This document shows, in pieces, positions 26,052 to 35,213 of a stretch of DNA of 64,000 nt. Position numbers and translations under genes: made by a program. The DNA is from Maridesulfovibrio bastinii DSM 16055. GTDB taxonomy: Bacteria > Desulfobacterota > Desulfovibrionia > Desulfovibrionales > Desulfovibrionaceae. The stretch lies in assembly GCF_000429985.1 (NCBI RefSeq), contig NZ_AUCX01000020.1:1-64000 (forward strand), read 5' to 3'. Position 1 is the first letter of the stretch. Each line of letters opens with the position of its first letter. The notes beneath the pieces were generated by a model, which was not told the origin of the DNA, did no database searches, and was given only the letters and a program-made list of their open reading frames with translations.

Positions 26052-27252
26052 ATAATGAAAACGGTTTGATAACCCTTTCAAGCAGTCCCTGTACTTTTGA
26101 GATACATACCCCGTAATTTGTGACAGGTACATTTCTGCGTTTGCATTCTCTTATTCTGCGCAAAACCTCATGGCGGTTGGTCATGCAGCCGCCACAGTGC
26201 ACAGCCAGTGAATATTTTTCCAGATCATCAGGAAAATCATGACCGGCATAGAAGTCGAAATTCAGTTCTCTACCAGTATATTGCTTGATCCAGCGTGGTA
26301 TCTTGACCCTGCCGATATCATCAGCCACTGGATGATGTGAACATGATTCACACATAAGAACACTGTCGCCGTCCTTGAGTTTGTCTATTTGTTCAGCTCC
26401 TGAAACAAGCTCAAAGATGTCACCCTTGTAACGGGCAAAAAGTGTGGAAAAAGTTGTCAGCGGAATCTCTTCCGGCACATCGCCAGCTACACTCAGGACA
26501 ACCTGCGAGTCCGTAATAACCAATGCGGGGGGAGTGCGCATATTGCCAAGAACAGCTTCAAGCTCACGTTCTTTGACGACAATTCCTGACGCATCCCTGT
26601 CCAGTATTTCCCTCAAGACCTGTACCTGGGGCAGGATGAGCCGGCCTTTGGGAGCTGCAAGATCGATGGGGACAACGCAGACAACCTGATCTCCTTCATC
26701 AAAAAGGTCTCCGGCAAGAACAGGTTCCTCTTTCATCTCCTGCGGAGCGGCATTCATTACCGCATCTTTAAGTTCCTTTATCCCTGAAGAATCAGCAGCA
26801 GAGACCTTTATTGTCGGTATGCCTTTTTCAGAGAAAAAGTTTATATCCGCACTTGCTGGAGTTGAAAGGTCGCTTTTATTGAATGCTGCAACAATTTTGA
26901 GATCAAGCCCGAGCATTTTGTCTATAAGCTCGCGCTCATATTCGGAAACCCCACTTTCATCGATTACGGCTATGGCAACGTCCGTGCGCATAAGAACTTT
27001 TTTGGTAGCTGATATGCGGAGCTGGCCAAGGTCACCTTCGTCATCCAGACCTGCGGTATCATAGAATGTAACCGGGCCAAAGGGCAGAAGCTCATACTGC
27101 TTTAGAACCGGGTCTGTTGTTGTGCCGGGAGTGGATGAAGCTATGGCTACGTTTTGCCCGACAATTGAATTAATCAATGAAGATTTGCCTACATTCCGCC
27201 GTCCTACCAGAGTAATTACCAGCCTTACTCCCCGTGGTGCACTGTCTGACAT
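26050..27252 (-). CDS. hydF: [FeFe]-hydrogenase maturation GTPase
   Basis: The 400-residue protein has an N-terminal GTPase domain (GRRNVGKSSLIN, DTAGLDDEG, NKSD), then a dimerisation domain. The C-terminal cluster domain has CESCSHHPV (Cys and His) and CGGCMTNR, the CxH...CxxC set of HydF. HydF is the scaffold that carries the 2Fe subcluster to HydA. Its start overlaps the end of the aspA gene by 28 bases, suggesting translational coupling. HydE and HydG of normal type are not in the window. Confidence 0.95.
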   Translation of the reverse strand: MSDSAPRGVRLVITLVGRRNVGKSSLINSIVGQNVAIASSTPGTTTDPVLKQYELLPFGPVTFYDTAGLDDEGDLGQLRISATKKVLMRTDVAIAVIDESGVSEYERELIDKMLGLDLKIVAAFNKSDLSTPASADINFFSEKGIPTIKVSAADSSGIKELKDAVMNAAPQEMKEEPVLAGDLFDEGDQVVCVVPIDLAAPKGRLILPQVQVLREILDRDASGIVVKERELEAVLGNMRTPPALVITDSQVVLSVAGDVPEEIPLTTFSTLFARYKGDIFELVSGAEQIDKLKDGDSVLMCESCSHHPVADDIGRVKIPRWIKQYTGRELNFDFYAGHDFPDDLEKYSLAVHCGGCMTNRHEVLRRIRECKRRNVPVTNYGVCISKVQGLLERVIKPFSL

Positions 27253-28700
27253 TTTATCTCCTGTTCCGGGCTGTCAGGGCTGCCCGGTTTCTTAAATGTG
27301 TATTCTCCGTTCACAAATCCCATGCGGCACAGCGATGAAGGCTCAAGCATTTTATTAAGAGTACTGGAGTCGGCAATTTCTTTGCGGATAAGCAGTTGCT
27401 TGAAAGTTATCCCTTCTTCAACCGCTTCATGGAGCAACTGTTCAACATTGGCGTAGCCGAGATATGGAACTAAAAGTGTTGCCAGACCTCTGCTTTTTTC
27501 AGCTTCAGCACGGCAGTGGTCTTTGTTGGCTGTTATCCCGCTACAATAACTGCTGAAAGATGTTGTCGCCCTGTTCAGAAGGCGTAAAGATTCAAGAAGT
27601 GTTTGAGTCAGCAGGGGCATAAGATGGTTTAAATCAAGCTGACCTGATGCTGCACTGAAAGAGAAAATGTGATCATTGCCCATTATCCGCAAAGCGACCT
27701 GTGAGACTGCTTCCGGCATAACCGGATTGATCTTGCCGGCCATTATACTGGACCCGGCCTGAACAGGTGGCAGGTTCAGCTCTCCTAACCCGGTGGCAGG
27801 TCCGCTGCCCATCAGCCGTAAATCGGAGGATATTTTATAGAGATTTACGGCATAAGTTTTCAGCATTCCGAAAACCTCTACATAGCGGTCCATATTCTGG
27901 GTTGCATCGATCATGTTTTCAGCTCTGGAAACAGGGAGTCCTGTAATATTCTTGAGCATCGATGCGGCCTGTAGGATATAATCTCTCGGGGCTCCCACTC
28001 CTGTTCCCAGAACGGTGCCTCCAAGATTTATCCTTTTAATGCGTTCACGGCTTTTGAAAATTCTCCAGCGGTCACGGGAAAAAGCTTCGGCAAAAGTTGA
28101 AAAACTCATCCCCATGGTCATGGGAACAGCGTCCATCAATTCTGTACGCCCAGATTTTATAACATCCCTTAATTCAGCTTCTTTTTTCTGGAATACTTCC
28201 TGAAGTCCGGCAACTGAGTCTTCGAGTGTTTTTAAAAGGCGCAGTGAAGCTACTGTCAACGCTGTAGGGAAAACATCATTTGTGGACTGATGCATGTTTA
28301 CGTCATGCAGAGGGTGTATCAGGCTGTAATCTCCAGCTTTTCCGCCTGAAAGCTGAATTGATCTGTTGGCTATGACCTCGTTGGCATTCATATTGGTCGA
28401 GGTCCCTGCGCCACCTTGATAGGGATCGACTATAAACTGGTCGTGCCATCTGCCGCTGGATATTTCTTTACAGCTCTGTTCAATAACTTTGAATTTTTCA
28501 GGGTCTAAATATCCAAGCTTGAAATTTGTTGCAGCGCAGGCCAGCTTTACATCGGATATTGCTGAAATGAATTCCGGAAACAGTTTTTGCCCGGAAAAAT
28601 TGAATGCTCTTGCGCTTCGCAGTGAGTGTATTCCATATAAAGCGTTTTCAGGGACTTCCAGTGAGCCTAGAGCATCTTGTTCAAGACGAAATTCTTCCAT
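27225..28700 (-). CDS. aspA: Aspartate ammonia-lyase
   Basis: The 491-residue fumarase/aspartase superfamily protein has YGIHSLRSARAFNFSG near the N terminus, GGAGTSTNMNANEVIANRS, HDVNMHQSTNDVFPTA and the signature loop GSSIMAGKINPVMPE. It interconverts aspartate with fumarate and ammonia. An aspartase gene placed between hydF and the TM1266-like gene is a known arrangement in hydrogenase maturation clusters; why is not settled. Overlap with hydF and a two-base gap to the upstream gene indicate an operon. Confidence 0.9.
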   Translation of the reverse strand: MEEFRLEQDALGSLEVPENALYGIHSLRSARAFNFSGQKLFPEFISAISDVKLACAATNFKLGYLDPEKFKVIEQSCKEISSGRWHDQFIVDPYQGGAGTSTNMNANEVIANRSIQLSGGKAGDYSLIHPLHDVNMHQSTNDVFPTALTVASLRLLKTLEDSVAGLQEVFQKKEAELRDVIKSGRTELMDAVPMTMGMSFSTFAEAFSRDRWRIFKSRERIKRINLGGTVLGTGVGAPRDYILQAASMLKNITGLPVSRAENMIDATQNMDRYVEVFGMLKTYAVNLYKISSDLRLMGSGPATGLGELNLPPVQAGSSIMAGKINPVMPEAVSQVALRIMGNDHIFSFSAASGQLDLNHLMPLLTQTLLESLRLLNRATTSFSSYCSGITANKDHCRAEAEKSRGLATLLVPYLGYANVEQLLHEAVEEGITFKQLLIRKEIADSSTLNKMLEPSSLCRMGFVNGEYTFKKPGSPDSPEQEIKCQTVHHGE

Positions 28701-28702
28701 GA

Positions 28703-28945
28703 TCAGACCATAAGAGATTTAACCCGGACACCTTTGATCATGCCGAGTTTCCCTGTCAGAGCACCAAGTTCATCAGTTGTAGCTTCCACAATAAGGCCGA
28801 TGACATTGATCCCTTTGTCTTTATATGGCAGGCCGATTCTACCGACGATAAGCTCACCGAATTTACCCAGCATTTCATTGACCTTTGGAGCTGCCTGAAC
28901 TCGTTCATGAATGATAACACCTACAATTCCTATTCTTTTCTCCAT
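28703..28945 (-). CDS. TM1266-family 'iron-only hydrogenase system regulator'
   Basis: About 80 residues, MEKRIGIVGVIIHERVQAAPKVNEMLGKFG and onward, a ferredoxin-like alpha/beta fold related to ACT/NikR-C regulators. The family is named for its position in [FeFe]-hydrogenase maturation clusters, exactly as here beside aspA and hydF. It has no DNA-binding domain of its own. The start at 28945 has GGGGAA upstream; earlier in-frame ATGs lack support. Confidence 0.85.
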   Translation of the reverse strand: MEKRIGIVGVIIHERVQAAPKVNEMLGKFGELIVGRIGLPYKDKGINVIGLIVEATTDELGALTGKLGMIKGVRVKSLMV

Positions 28946-29156
28946 CTTATTCCCCGAATTAAAAGATAGCAGGATTAGATAAAAACTTGATAACTCTATA
29001 TGTTGCGAGGAATTCAGCTTGTCATAACAGGTGTTACAAATCAATAAAATTTATTACTAATAAATAACTTATGAAAAAAATGTGGCAAATAAAAGCTGGG
29101 ATAGCAAGGTAATTTTTTGATTCTAAAAGCAGAGGATTAAAGGCCCTTGGGTCAGC

Positions 29157-29182
29157 AAAAAACCTTGCCGCAGGCTTAAGGT
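29157..29182 (-). terminator. Terminator of hydA-hydB
   Basis: On the minus strand ACCTTAAGCC-TGC-GGC-AAGGT folds with a run of six T residues after it. It lies 15-40 bases past the hydB stop. The remaining bases of 28946-29196 hold the promoter region of the TM1266-aspA-hydF operon. Confidence 0.75.
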
Positions 29183-29196
29183 GGGTTGGTTGAAAA

Positions 29197-29538
29197 TTAA
29201 ATTTTCAATTTGAAGCCATTCTCTTTTAAAGCGGAAACACGGGCGCTACGATCAGTGTAGTCCGTATGCAGAAGACGGTGGGACATGTGTCCGCAAGGAC
29301 CCTCATGTAAAAAACCATGTTTTTTGTCATAGAGTTTTTTAATCATGGGATTGTCTTGAGACTTGCGGATTTTATATATTTTAGCGTCAGCATGATATAC
29401 CTGAGCCTGACGCAGTCCGACAAATTCCATTGCTGCGGCAACAGCTTCTTTGGTCATATTTGCAGTAAGAACCGCATATCCGGCCATAACACCACAGGCT
29501 TTGATAAAGCCTCGTCTGTTTATTTTACCGATACTCAT
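29197..29538 (-). CDS. hydB: Periplasmic [FeFe]-hydrogenase small subunit
   Basis: The 113-residue protein has a Tat signal, NRRGFIKACG, then a hydrophobic stretch ending in AVAAA. The mature part has VYHADAKIYKIRKSQDNPMIKKLY and HMSHRLLHTDY, matching the small subunit of Desulfovibrio HydAB. The signal exports the folded dimer. It follows hydA by 14 bases. Confidence 0.93.
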   Translation of the reverse strand: MSIGKINRRGFIKACGVMAGYAVLTANMTKEAVAAAMEFVGLRQAQVYHADAKIYKIRKSQDNPMIKKLYDKKHGFLHEGPCGHMSHRLLHTDYTDRSARVSALKENGFKLKI

Positions 29539-29552
29539 TATATCCTCCCTGC

Positions 29553-30893
29553 CTATGCCTGAGGCCGTCTGGCGCGGAAACGACGATTGATTCTGGCAAC
29601 AGTGCTTTTAAAGAGAGAAGCCAGCACGTCAGGATCAAGCGGTTGTCCTCCGCCGTTTACACAGCCACCGGGACAGGCCATGATTTCAATGAAGTGGTAT
29701 GGTGATTTACCGCTTTTCACTTCTTCGCAAAGTTTATTGGCATTAGCGAGACCGCTTGCCACCGCAACTTTGACTGTGCCGAAACCGGGTACTTTGACAT
29801 CTGCGGAGTTGATGCCTTCGTGGGTGCGGACAACTTTGATATCCGGGTTATCTAATTTTTTGCCGGATAAAACTTCGTATGCCAGTCGCAGGGCTGCTTC
29901 CATAACACCGCCGCTGGTACCGAAAATGGTTGCTGCTCCGGTTGACTCTCCAAGAACCGGATCAGGATCTTCGCCTTTGAGAGAGTTGAAGTTGATTCCG
30001 GCTTTTTTAATCATGTAGGCCAGCTCACGGGTGTTGATAGTGGCATCAATATCCCTGTAGCCGCTGTCGGCCATTTCTTCGCGCATTCCCTCGTATTTCT
30101 TGGCGATGCACGGCATAATGGAGACAGTGTACATTTTTTTGGCCGGAGTGCCTGTTTCGTGGGCTCCATAGGTTTTTGCCAGTGATCCCAGCATACCGAT
30201 AGGAGATTTACAGGTTGAGACGTGGGGAAGAAGTTCCGGGTGGAATGTTTCCACGAATTTCATCCATCCGGGACAACAGGAAGTAAACTGCGGTAGAGGA
30301 AGAGTTCCCTTCTTGCCAGCATTTTTTACCCTGTTGATAAGTTCTGTTCCTTCTTCCATGATGGTTACATCGGCTGAGAATTCGTTGTCCCAGATGTAAT
30401 CAAAGCCCAGCTGCCGTAATGCGGCGTGCATCTGCGGGCCGACATAAGTTCCGGTAGGCTTGCCGAAACATTCACCCAGACCGTATCTGACTGCCGGTGC
30501 CGGCATTGAAACGACCACGGTATCAGGGTCACGCAGTTTTTCAAAAACTTCATCTACAAATGAAACGCCTTCGTATATTGCTCCATAGGGGCAATTTACA
30601 AGACACTGACCGCAATTCATGCAGGCTGAAGTATCTACGACCTGATGTATTCCGTCTTCATTGATAGACTGAATTGCACCGGTAGCGCATACTTCTTCAC
30701 ATGTACCGCACGCCTCACATTTGGTGGCATCAACCTGAACAAAAAAGACATTGTCCGGGTTGACCCCGTCCGGGGCGTTGGTCTGATACATAACATCTTC
30801 AATCTTTCGCATGCTACCCTCCTTCTCCGGGGTGATTAAAGATAAGTCGACCGGGACCACTTCCGGAGCCGACTTAGGTGTGCATCCTGACAT
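29553..30893 (-). CDS. hydA: Periplasmic [FeFe]-hydrogenase large subunit
   Basis: The 446-residue protein has two [4Fe-4S] ferredoxin motifs (CEACGTCEEVC; CMNCGQCLVNC) at about 57-105. The H-cluster motifs are FTSCCPGWMKF, SIMPCIAKKYEGMR and IMACPGGCVNGGGQP. It consumes or makes H2 in the periplasm together with HydB, which supplies the Tat signal. There are two good starts in the same frame: ATG 30893 after AAGGAGG, and ATG 30812 after AAGGAGGG. The inner one matches where known HydA proteins begin. The outer one adds a 27-residue leader (MSGCTPKSAPEVV...). Confidence 0.95.
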   Translation of the reverse strand: MSGCTPKSAPEVVPVDLSLITPEKEGSMRKIEDVMYQTNAPDGVNPDNVFFVQVDATKCEACGTCEEVCATGAIQSINEDGIHQVVDTSACMNCGQCLVNCPYGAIYEGVSFVDEVFEKLRDPDTVVVSMPAPAVRYGLGECFGKPTGTYVGPQMHAALRQLGFDYIWDNEFSADVTIMEEGTELINRVKNAGKKGTLPLPQFTSCCPGWMKFVETFHPELLPHVSTCKSPIGMLGSLAKTYGAHETGTPAKKMYTVSIMPCIAKKYEGMREEMADSGYRDIDATINTRELAYMIKKAGINFNSLKGEDPDPVLGESTGAATIFGTSGGVMEAALRLAYEVLSGKKLDNPDIKVVRTHEGINSADVKVPGFGTVKVAVASGLANANKLCEEVKSGKSPYHFIEIMACPGGCVNGGGQPLDPDVLASLFKSTVARINRRFRARRPQA

Positions 30894-31298
30894 AAGGTAT
30901 CCTCCTTAATATGTGTCTGAATAATTAGTCACATATATTTTAAAAGAATAACACTAATGTATGATTATTTGAAAAATATTAATATTGTCAAGCCGGGGTT
31001 ATTCTTTATCTGCTTTAATAAACTATTGATTTTGTAGAAAGTATTCTGGGATGGTTTTCCATTGCAGGAAAAATAAAATTTTATTTCATAAGTGTAGCTG
31101 GTAATGTCTAATAAATTGAATCCAAGTGTGCCTTATGTATCAGTCATGCATATAGTAAGGTCTGTGCCGGACAGCTTAAGGAACTCGGATTTTGAGTCTG
31201 CATAATTTAATTTTATTCCGGTAATGTTCAGGCCGGACAATGCTCTCTGAGCGGGAAAAAATATTTACTGTTCTGAAAACGGTCACTCCATCTGCAGG

Positions 31299-31315
31299 TG
31301 TTCTGATTCAGGACA
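31299..31315. promoter_or_regulatory. Candidate AcoR-type upstream activator site
   Basis: TGTTC-TGATTCA-GGACA is one base off the TGTTC-N7-GAACA palindrome seen three more times in this window. It is centred about 170 bases before the predicted transcription start. A weaker half match (TGTTC-N7-GGTCA) lies at 31269-31285. Confidence 0.5.
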
Positions 31316-31450
31316 TGAAGCCTGACAATTGCTTTTAAGATGACACCTTCGTTCAAACCACTTCCTTTTGCAGAAAATTTTCATAACATCCTGATATTAA
31401 GAATTCATTACCTCTGAAGTTTTGTTCAGTGCGGTTTTTCTGACTTTGGG

Positions 31451-31467
31451 TGGCATAAGTGGTGCAA
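31451..31467 (+). promoter_or_regulatory. Sigma-54 promoter of the butanediol dehydrogenase gene
   Basis: TGGCATAAGTGGTGCAA has GG and GC separated by exactly ten bases, with TGGCA and TGCA elements. It predicts a start near 31477, 68 bases before the ATG. Confidence 0.7.
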
Positions 31468-31544
31468 TTCGTTTTGTGTGTTCAAGGTCTCGTTAACGGC
31501 TATCTGGAATGATCCATAATATGATAACCCGAAAAGAGGTTCTT

Positions 31545-32621
31545 ATGAGTGAAACAATGCGAGCTGCGGTTTGGCATGGTCAAAAAGATGTTAGAGTGGA
31601 AACTGTTCCCGTGCCACCATTTCCCGAACCCGGCTGGGTTAAGGTCAAGGTTGACTGGTGTGGCATTTGCGGGTCCGACCTGCATGAATATATTGCCGGT
31701 CCTATTTTTATCCCCACTGAGGCCCCTCATCCTTTGACAGGTAAGCAGGGCAGTCTGATTCTGGGGCATGAATTCACCGGAACTATTGTAGAGGTCGGTG
31801 AAGGTGTAACCAATGTCAGTGTAGGTGATTTTGTCGCCCCGGACGCCTGCCAGCATTGCGGAGAATGTGTGACCTGCCGGGAAGGTCGTTACAATGTCTG
31901 CGAAAAACTGGCTTTTACCGGCTTACATAATGATGGCGCATTTGCAAAATACGTCAATATACCCGCAGAACTCTGCTTTGTATTGCCTGAGGGAATTTCG
32001 CCTGAAGAGGGCGCATTGATAGAACCTCTGGCAACCGGTTTTAAGGCTGTGCGTGAAGCCGGATCAATCCTCGGCGAAAATGTGGTGATAATCGGTGCCG
32101 GAACTATCGGTCTGGGAACACTGATGGCGGCCAAGGCTGCCGGAGCCGGAAAAATAATAATGCTGGAGATGTCATCTGTCCGTACAGCCAAGGCTAAAGA
32201 ATGCGGAGCGGATGTTGTAATAAATCCGAGCGAAGTTGATGCCGTGGCTGAAATAAAAGCCATGACCAATGGTTCCGGTGCGGATGTCTCGTTTGAATGC
32301 GTGGGTAATAAATTTACCGGTCCGCTTGCAGTGGATGTATTGAGAAATGCCGGAAGAGCTGTGATTGTCGGAATTTTTGAGGAACCCAGCTCTTTTAATT
32401 TTTTCAGTCTGAGCGGAACCGACAAAAAAGTAATCGGAACTCTGGCCTATACTTTGAGGGATTTTCAGGGTGTGTCTGCTTTACTGGCCACAGGACAGCT
32501 GAAAGCAGGGCCTATGATCACCGGGCGTATAGAGCTTGAGGATATTGTTGAAAAAGGTTTTCTGGAGCTGATCAACAATAAGGATGAAAACATAAAAATT
32601 ATTGTCAGGCCGGAAGAATAA
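31545..32621 (+). CDS. Zinc-dependent 2,3-butanediol dehydrogenase-like alcohol dehydrogenase
   Basis: About 358 residues of the MDR superfamily. GICGSDLHEY and LGHEFTG carry catalytic-zinc ligands. CQHCGECVTCREGRYNVC is the structural-zinc loop, and IIGAGTIGLGTLMAAKAAG is the NAD fold. The insertion GPIFIPTEAPHPLTGKQGS is typical of (R,R)-butanediol dehydrogenases. Its sigma-54 promoter and palindrome fit acetoin/butanediol use. The start at 31545 has AGAGG five bases before it. Confidence 0.82.
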   Translation: MSETMRAAVWHGQKDVRVETVPVPPFPEPGWVKVKVDWCGICGSDLHEYIAGPIFIPTEAPHPLTGKQGSLILGHEFTGTIVEVGEGVTNVSVGDFVAPDACQHCGECVTCREGRYNVCEKLAFTGLHNDGAFAKYVNIPAELCFVLPEGISPEEGALIEPLATGFKAVREAGSILGENVVIIGAGTIGLGTLMAAKAAGAGKIIMLEMSSVRTAKAKECGADVVINPSEVDAVAEIKAMTNGSGADVSFECVGNKFTGPLAVDVLRNAGRAVIVGIFEEPSSFNFFSLSGTDKKVIGTLAYTLRDFQGVSALLATGQLKAGPMITGRIELEDIVEKGFLELINNKDENIKIIVRPEE

Positions 32622-32745
32622 TTAATATTAAATATGAATTGAAATACTGGACAGATTCTGTCTCTTATGAATTATGGACGGTGTACCTATAAAGCCTTTG
32701 TATTACCTGCCAATTTAACTATGGTATGATTCTTCCGGATGATTA

Positions 32746-32783
32746 CGGGGGAGAGCCTCTTGGTTCTTCCCCCTTATTCTTTT
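32746..32783 (+). terminator. Terminator after the butanediol dehydrogenase gene
   Basis: GGGGGA pairs with TCCCCC around a 15-base loop, with a T-rich tail. Confidence 0.75.
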
Positions 32784-32811
32784 AGGACTCAGAGATATTA
32801 AACTGAAAGTT

Positions 32812-33618
32812 ATGGATAATGACTTCATAGAAATACAGCTTGTAGCAAATGCCGGAGTTCTGGTCCGCTATCAGGGACGCGGGATGCTTGTGGACGGCAT
32901 ACACCATGAAGACGGCCATCCGTTCAATCAGGTTCCGCTGATGGATCTACACCTTATGAAGACCGGATCACCGCCATATAATAATCTGGATTATTTATTT
33001 TTTACCCATGAACATCCTGATCATTTCACGGTGGAATATGTGATGGAGCATATAAAGCAAAGGGCGGCAAAAGCTTTGTTTCTACCTGATGAAGCCGGAG
33101 GGTCACCAAATTTGTCGTCCCTACTGCGTGAGGCCGGCTTGCGTGGAATACCCTGCACAACTCTTGGGCTTGAGCCTGGGGAATCAAGAATTTTTACAGT
33201 TGAAAAATGGCTTAAAGTGACCGTTGTCGGCACCCGTCACATGGGACCGCAATATCAGGACGTGCGTAATGACTGCTTCATGCTTTCACTCGGTGGCAGA
33301 AATATTCTTTTCACCGGGGACGCCGACCATCATCCCGGATATTTTGAAAATGCTCTTGAAGGATTAAAACCGGATACAGTTTTTGTGAACCCGATTTTTT
33401 ATCATAATGCTGAGGGCCGTAAAATTATCAATAATATTTTAAAGCCGGAAACAGTTGTCATTTATCACCTGCCGTCTTTAGAAAATGATCCTCTCAACCT
33501 GAACTATACAGTTGCCCGGGCTGTTAAAAAATATTCCAACGCGCAGCAGCAGACTATTGTTTTCAACACTGAGAAACAAAAACTGCGCCTGCCTGTGCTG
33601 AATCCTTTATCGGCATAA
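32812..33618 (+). CDS. Metallo-beta-lactamase fold hydrolase (UlaG-like)
   Basis: The 268-residue protein has the metal motif THEHPDHF (about 64-71), a later VVGTRHMGPQ and a FTGDADHHPG segment, so both metal sites look complete. The substrate cannot be predicted. It sits between the terminator of the butanediol gene and the convergent lipA. Its 3' end overlaps lipA by 12 bases on the opposite strand. Confidence 0.75.
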   Translation: MDNDFIEIQLVANAGVLVRYQGRGMLVDGIHHEDGHPFNQVPLMDLHLMKTGSPPYNNLDYLFFTHEHPDHFTVEYVMEHIKQRAAKALFLPDEAGGSPNLSSLLREAGLRGIPCTTLGLEPGESRIFTVEKWLKVTVVGTRHMGPQYQDVRNDCFMLSLGGRNILFTGDADHHPGYFENALEGLKPDTVFVNPIFYHNAEGRKIINNILKPETVVIYHLPSLENDPLNLNYTVARAVKKYSNAQQQTIVFNTEKQKLRLPVLNPLSA

Positions 33619-34485
33619 TCCGCATTCAGAACTTAAGCGGGCAAAGCTTTCTCCGGCATGGTACGAACTGCGTACCAGCGGTCCGGAAACAACCTGATAA
33701 AATCCAAGTTCAGTTCCAATTTCAGAAAGCTCGTTAAACTGGTCGGGATGAACATATTCGATAACCGGATGATGATTCGGCGAGGGTGCAAGGTATTGTC
33801 CGATTGTCAGTGTATTGCATCCGAATTCAAGCAGATCTTTCATAACCTGAACAACCTCATCCTTGGTTTCCCCCAGTCCGAGCATTAAACCTGATTTTGT
33901 TGTGATTGACTGTCTTGTGCTCAGCCGGGAAACATTACGCAGCAGTTGTAAAGACTGTTGATATTTGGCGGATGGACGGACTGTCGGGTACAGGCGCGGA
34001 ATAGTTTCCACATTATGATTAATTACTTCAGGATTGGCGTCTATAACCTGTTGTAGAGCTGCTTCATTGCCCTTGAAGTCCGGGATAAGCACTTCAACTG
34101 TAACGTCTGGCGTTTCACGTTTGATAGCTTTTATTGTCTCGGCGAAATGTCCAGCTCCACCATCCGGAAGATCATCACGGGTTACAGAGGTCACCACCAC
34201 ATGGCGCAATCCCAGCTGTTTTGCTGTTAAAGCAAGTTTTTCAGGTTCATCCGGGTCCGGCAGGCCCGGTTTTCCGTGTGTCACGGCGCAAAAGGCGCAA
34301 TTACGCGTGCAGATGTCACCCAGAATCATGAAGGTGCAGGTTTTGTTGGCAAAACATTCACCTATGTTCGGACATTGCGCACTCTCACAGACAGAGTGAA
34401 GGTGTCCTTTTCCCAGAAGATCGCGAATATTGTCCATGTGTTGTGCATTGGGTGCCGGAAGAACAAGCCATTCTGGTTTTTGCAT
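33607..34485 (-). CDS. lipA: Lipoyl synthase
   Basis: About 292 residues. The auxiliary-cluster motif CESAQCPNIGEC, the radical-SAM motif CTRNCAFC and the C-terminal RSSYHAGE, which provides a Ser ligand, are all present. It inserts two sulfurs into octanoyl groups on E2 or H proteins. The start at 34485 has GAGAGG upstream and lies two bases past the lipB stop; a longer reading frame from 34590 would overlap lipB. It shares the sigma-54 promoter of lipB. Confidence 0.95.
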   Translation of the reverse strand: MQKPEWLVLPAPNAQHMDNIRDLLGKGHLHSVCESAQCPNIGECFANKTCTFMILGDICTRNCAFCAVTHGKPGLPDPDEPEKLALTAKQLGLRHVVVTSVTRDDLPDGGAGHFAETIKAIKRETPDVTVEVLIPDFKGNEAALQQVIDANPEVINHNVETIPRLYPTVRPSAKYQQSLQLLRNVSRLSTRQSITTKSGLMLGLGETKDEVVQVMKDLLEFGCNTLTIGQYLAPSPNHHPVIEYVHPDQFNELSEIGTELGFYQVVSGPLVRSSYHAGESFARLSSECGLCR

Positions 34486-34486
34486 T

Positions 34487-35185
34487 TTATTCCTCTCCTG
34501 TGAGTTGTTCCAAGGTGGTGCTTTGCAGCTCCATATTGAAGATCCGGCTGAACTGATTACACATTTCAGTCCGGACGGTTTTAATATCAATGGGACCTGA
34601 TTTGATTTCAGACATGGAAGTTACCCCGTACGAAGTGATTCCGCAGGGGATTATGAAGGAAAAATGGCGCAGATCAGGAAAGACATTAAGTGATATCCCG
34701 TGCATGGTTATCCATTTACGCACAGCTATGCCCATTGCACCTATTTTGCGGTCTTCGACCCATACTCCCGGATATTCCGGTTTGCGTCCGGCAGTTATTT
34801 CAAACGCAGCCAGAGTGCGGATCATAACTTCTTCCATTTTACGGGCATAGGCATGCAGATCCCGGTTTTCGTCGAGCGATAGAATGGGATAACAGACAAG
34901 CTGTCCGGGACCGTGGTAGGTTATATCTCCGCCTCTTGATGTTTCATGGACCGTGATGCCGTGCTGATTCAGAATGCTGTCATCCACAAGTATATGCTCA
35001 CGGCTCCCACTGCGCCCGATGGTAAAACACGGGGTATGTTCGAGCATGATAACCACATCGGGAATCATTTTTTTCAGTCTTCTTTCGTGAAGAAGTTCCT
35101 GCAGGCGGAAGATTTCCATGTAATTTTCAATGGAAAGGTCAAGCAGTAATCCTGCATGCTGTTGGTTTTTGTTAGCTGTCGGCAT
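34487..35185 (-). CDS. lipB: Octanoyl-[ACP]:protein octanoyltransferase
   Basis: The 232-residue protein has ETSRGGDITYHGPGQLVCYP (about 75-95), KIGAMGIAVRKWITMHGISLNV and IPCGITSYGVTSM with the catalytic Cys. It transfers octanoate to lipoyl domains such as that of the AcoC E2 encoded nearby. The ATG at 35185 lacks a ribosome site, and the predicted sigma-54 start falls about one base upstream. Translation may therefore be leaderless or begin a few codons inside. Confidence 0.92.
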   Translation of the reverse strand: MPTANKNQQHAGLLLDLSIENYMEIFRLQELLHERRLKKMIPDVVIMLEHTPCFTIGRSGSREHILVDDSILNQHGITVHETSRGGDITYHGPGQLVCYPILSLDENRDLHAYARKMEEVMIRTLAAFEITAGRKPEYPGVWVEDRKIGAMGIAVRKWITMHGISLNVFPDLRHFSFIIPCGITSYGVTSMSEIKSGPIDIKTVRTEMCNQFSRIFNMELQSTTLEQLTGEE

Positions 35186-35196
35186 AAAATTTTTTG

Positions 35197-35213
35197 AGCA
35201 ACATATATGCCAC
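35197..35213 (-). promoter_or_regulatory. Sigma-54 promoter of lipB-lipA
   Basis: On the minus strand TGGCATATATGTTGCT matches the -24/-12 consensus almost fully, with GG and GC ten bases apart. The predicted start is near 35186. Confidence 0.8.

Larger units (their letters stand above)
30894..31544. other. Divergent regulatory region between hydA and the butanediol dehydrogenase gene
   Basis: About 650 bases without a supportable ORF. It contains the hydA ribosome site at the left edge and, on the right, a palindrome (31299-31315) and a sigma-54 promoter (31451-31467) facing the dehydrogenase gene. I saw no clear promoter for hydA. Confidence 0.5.
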
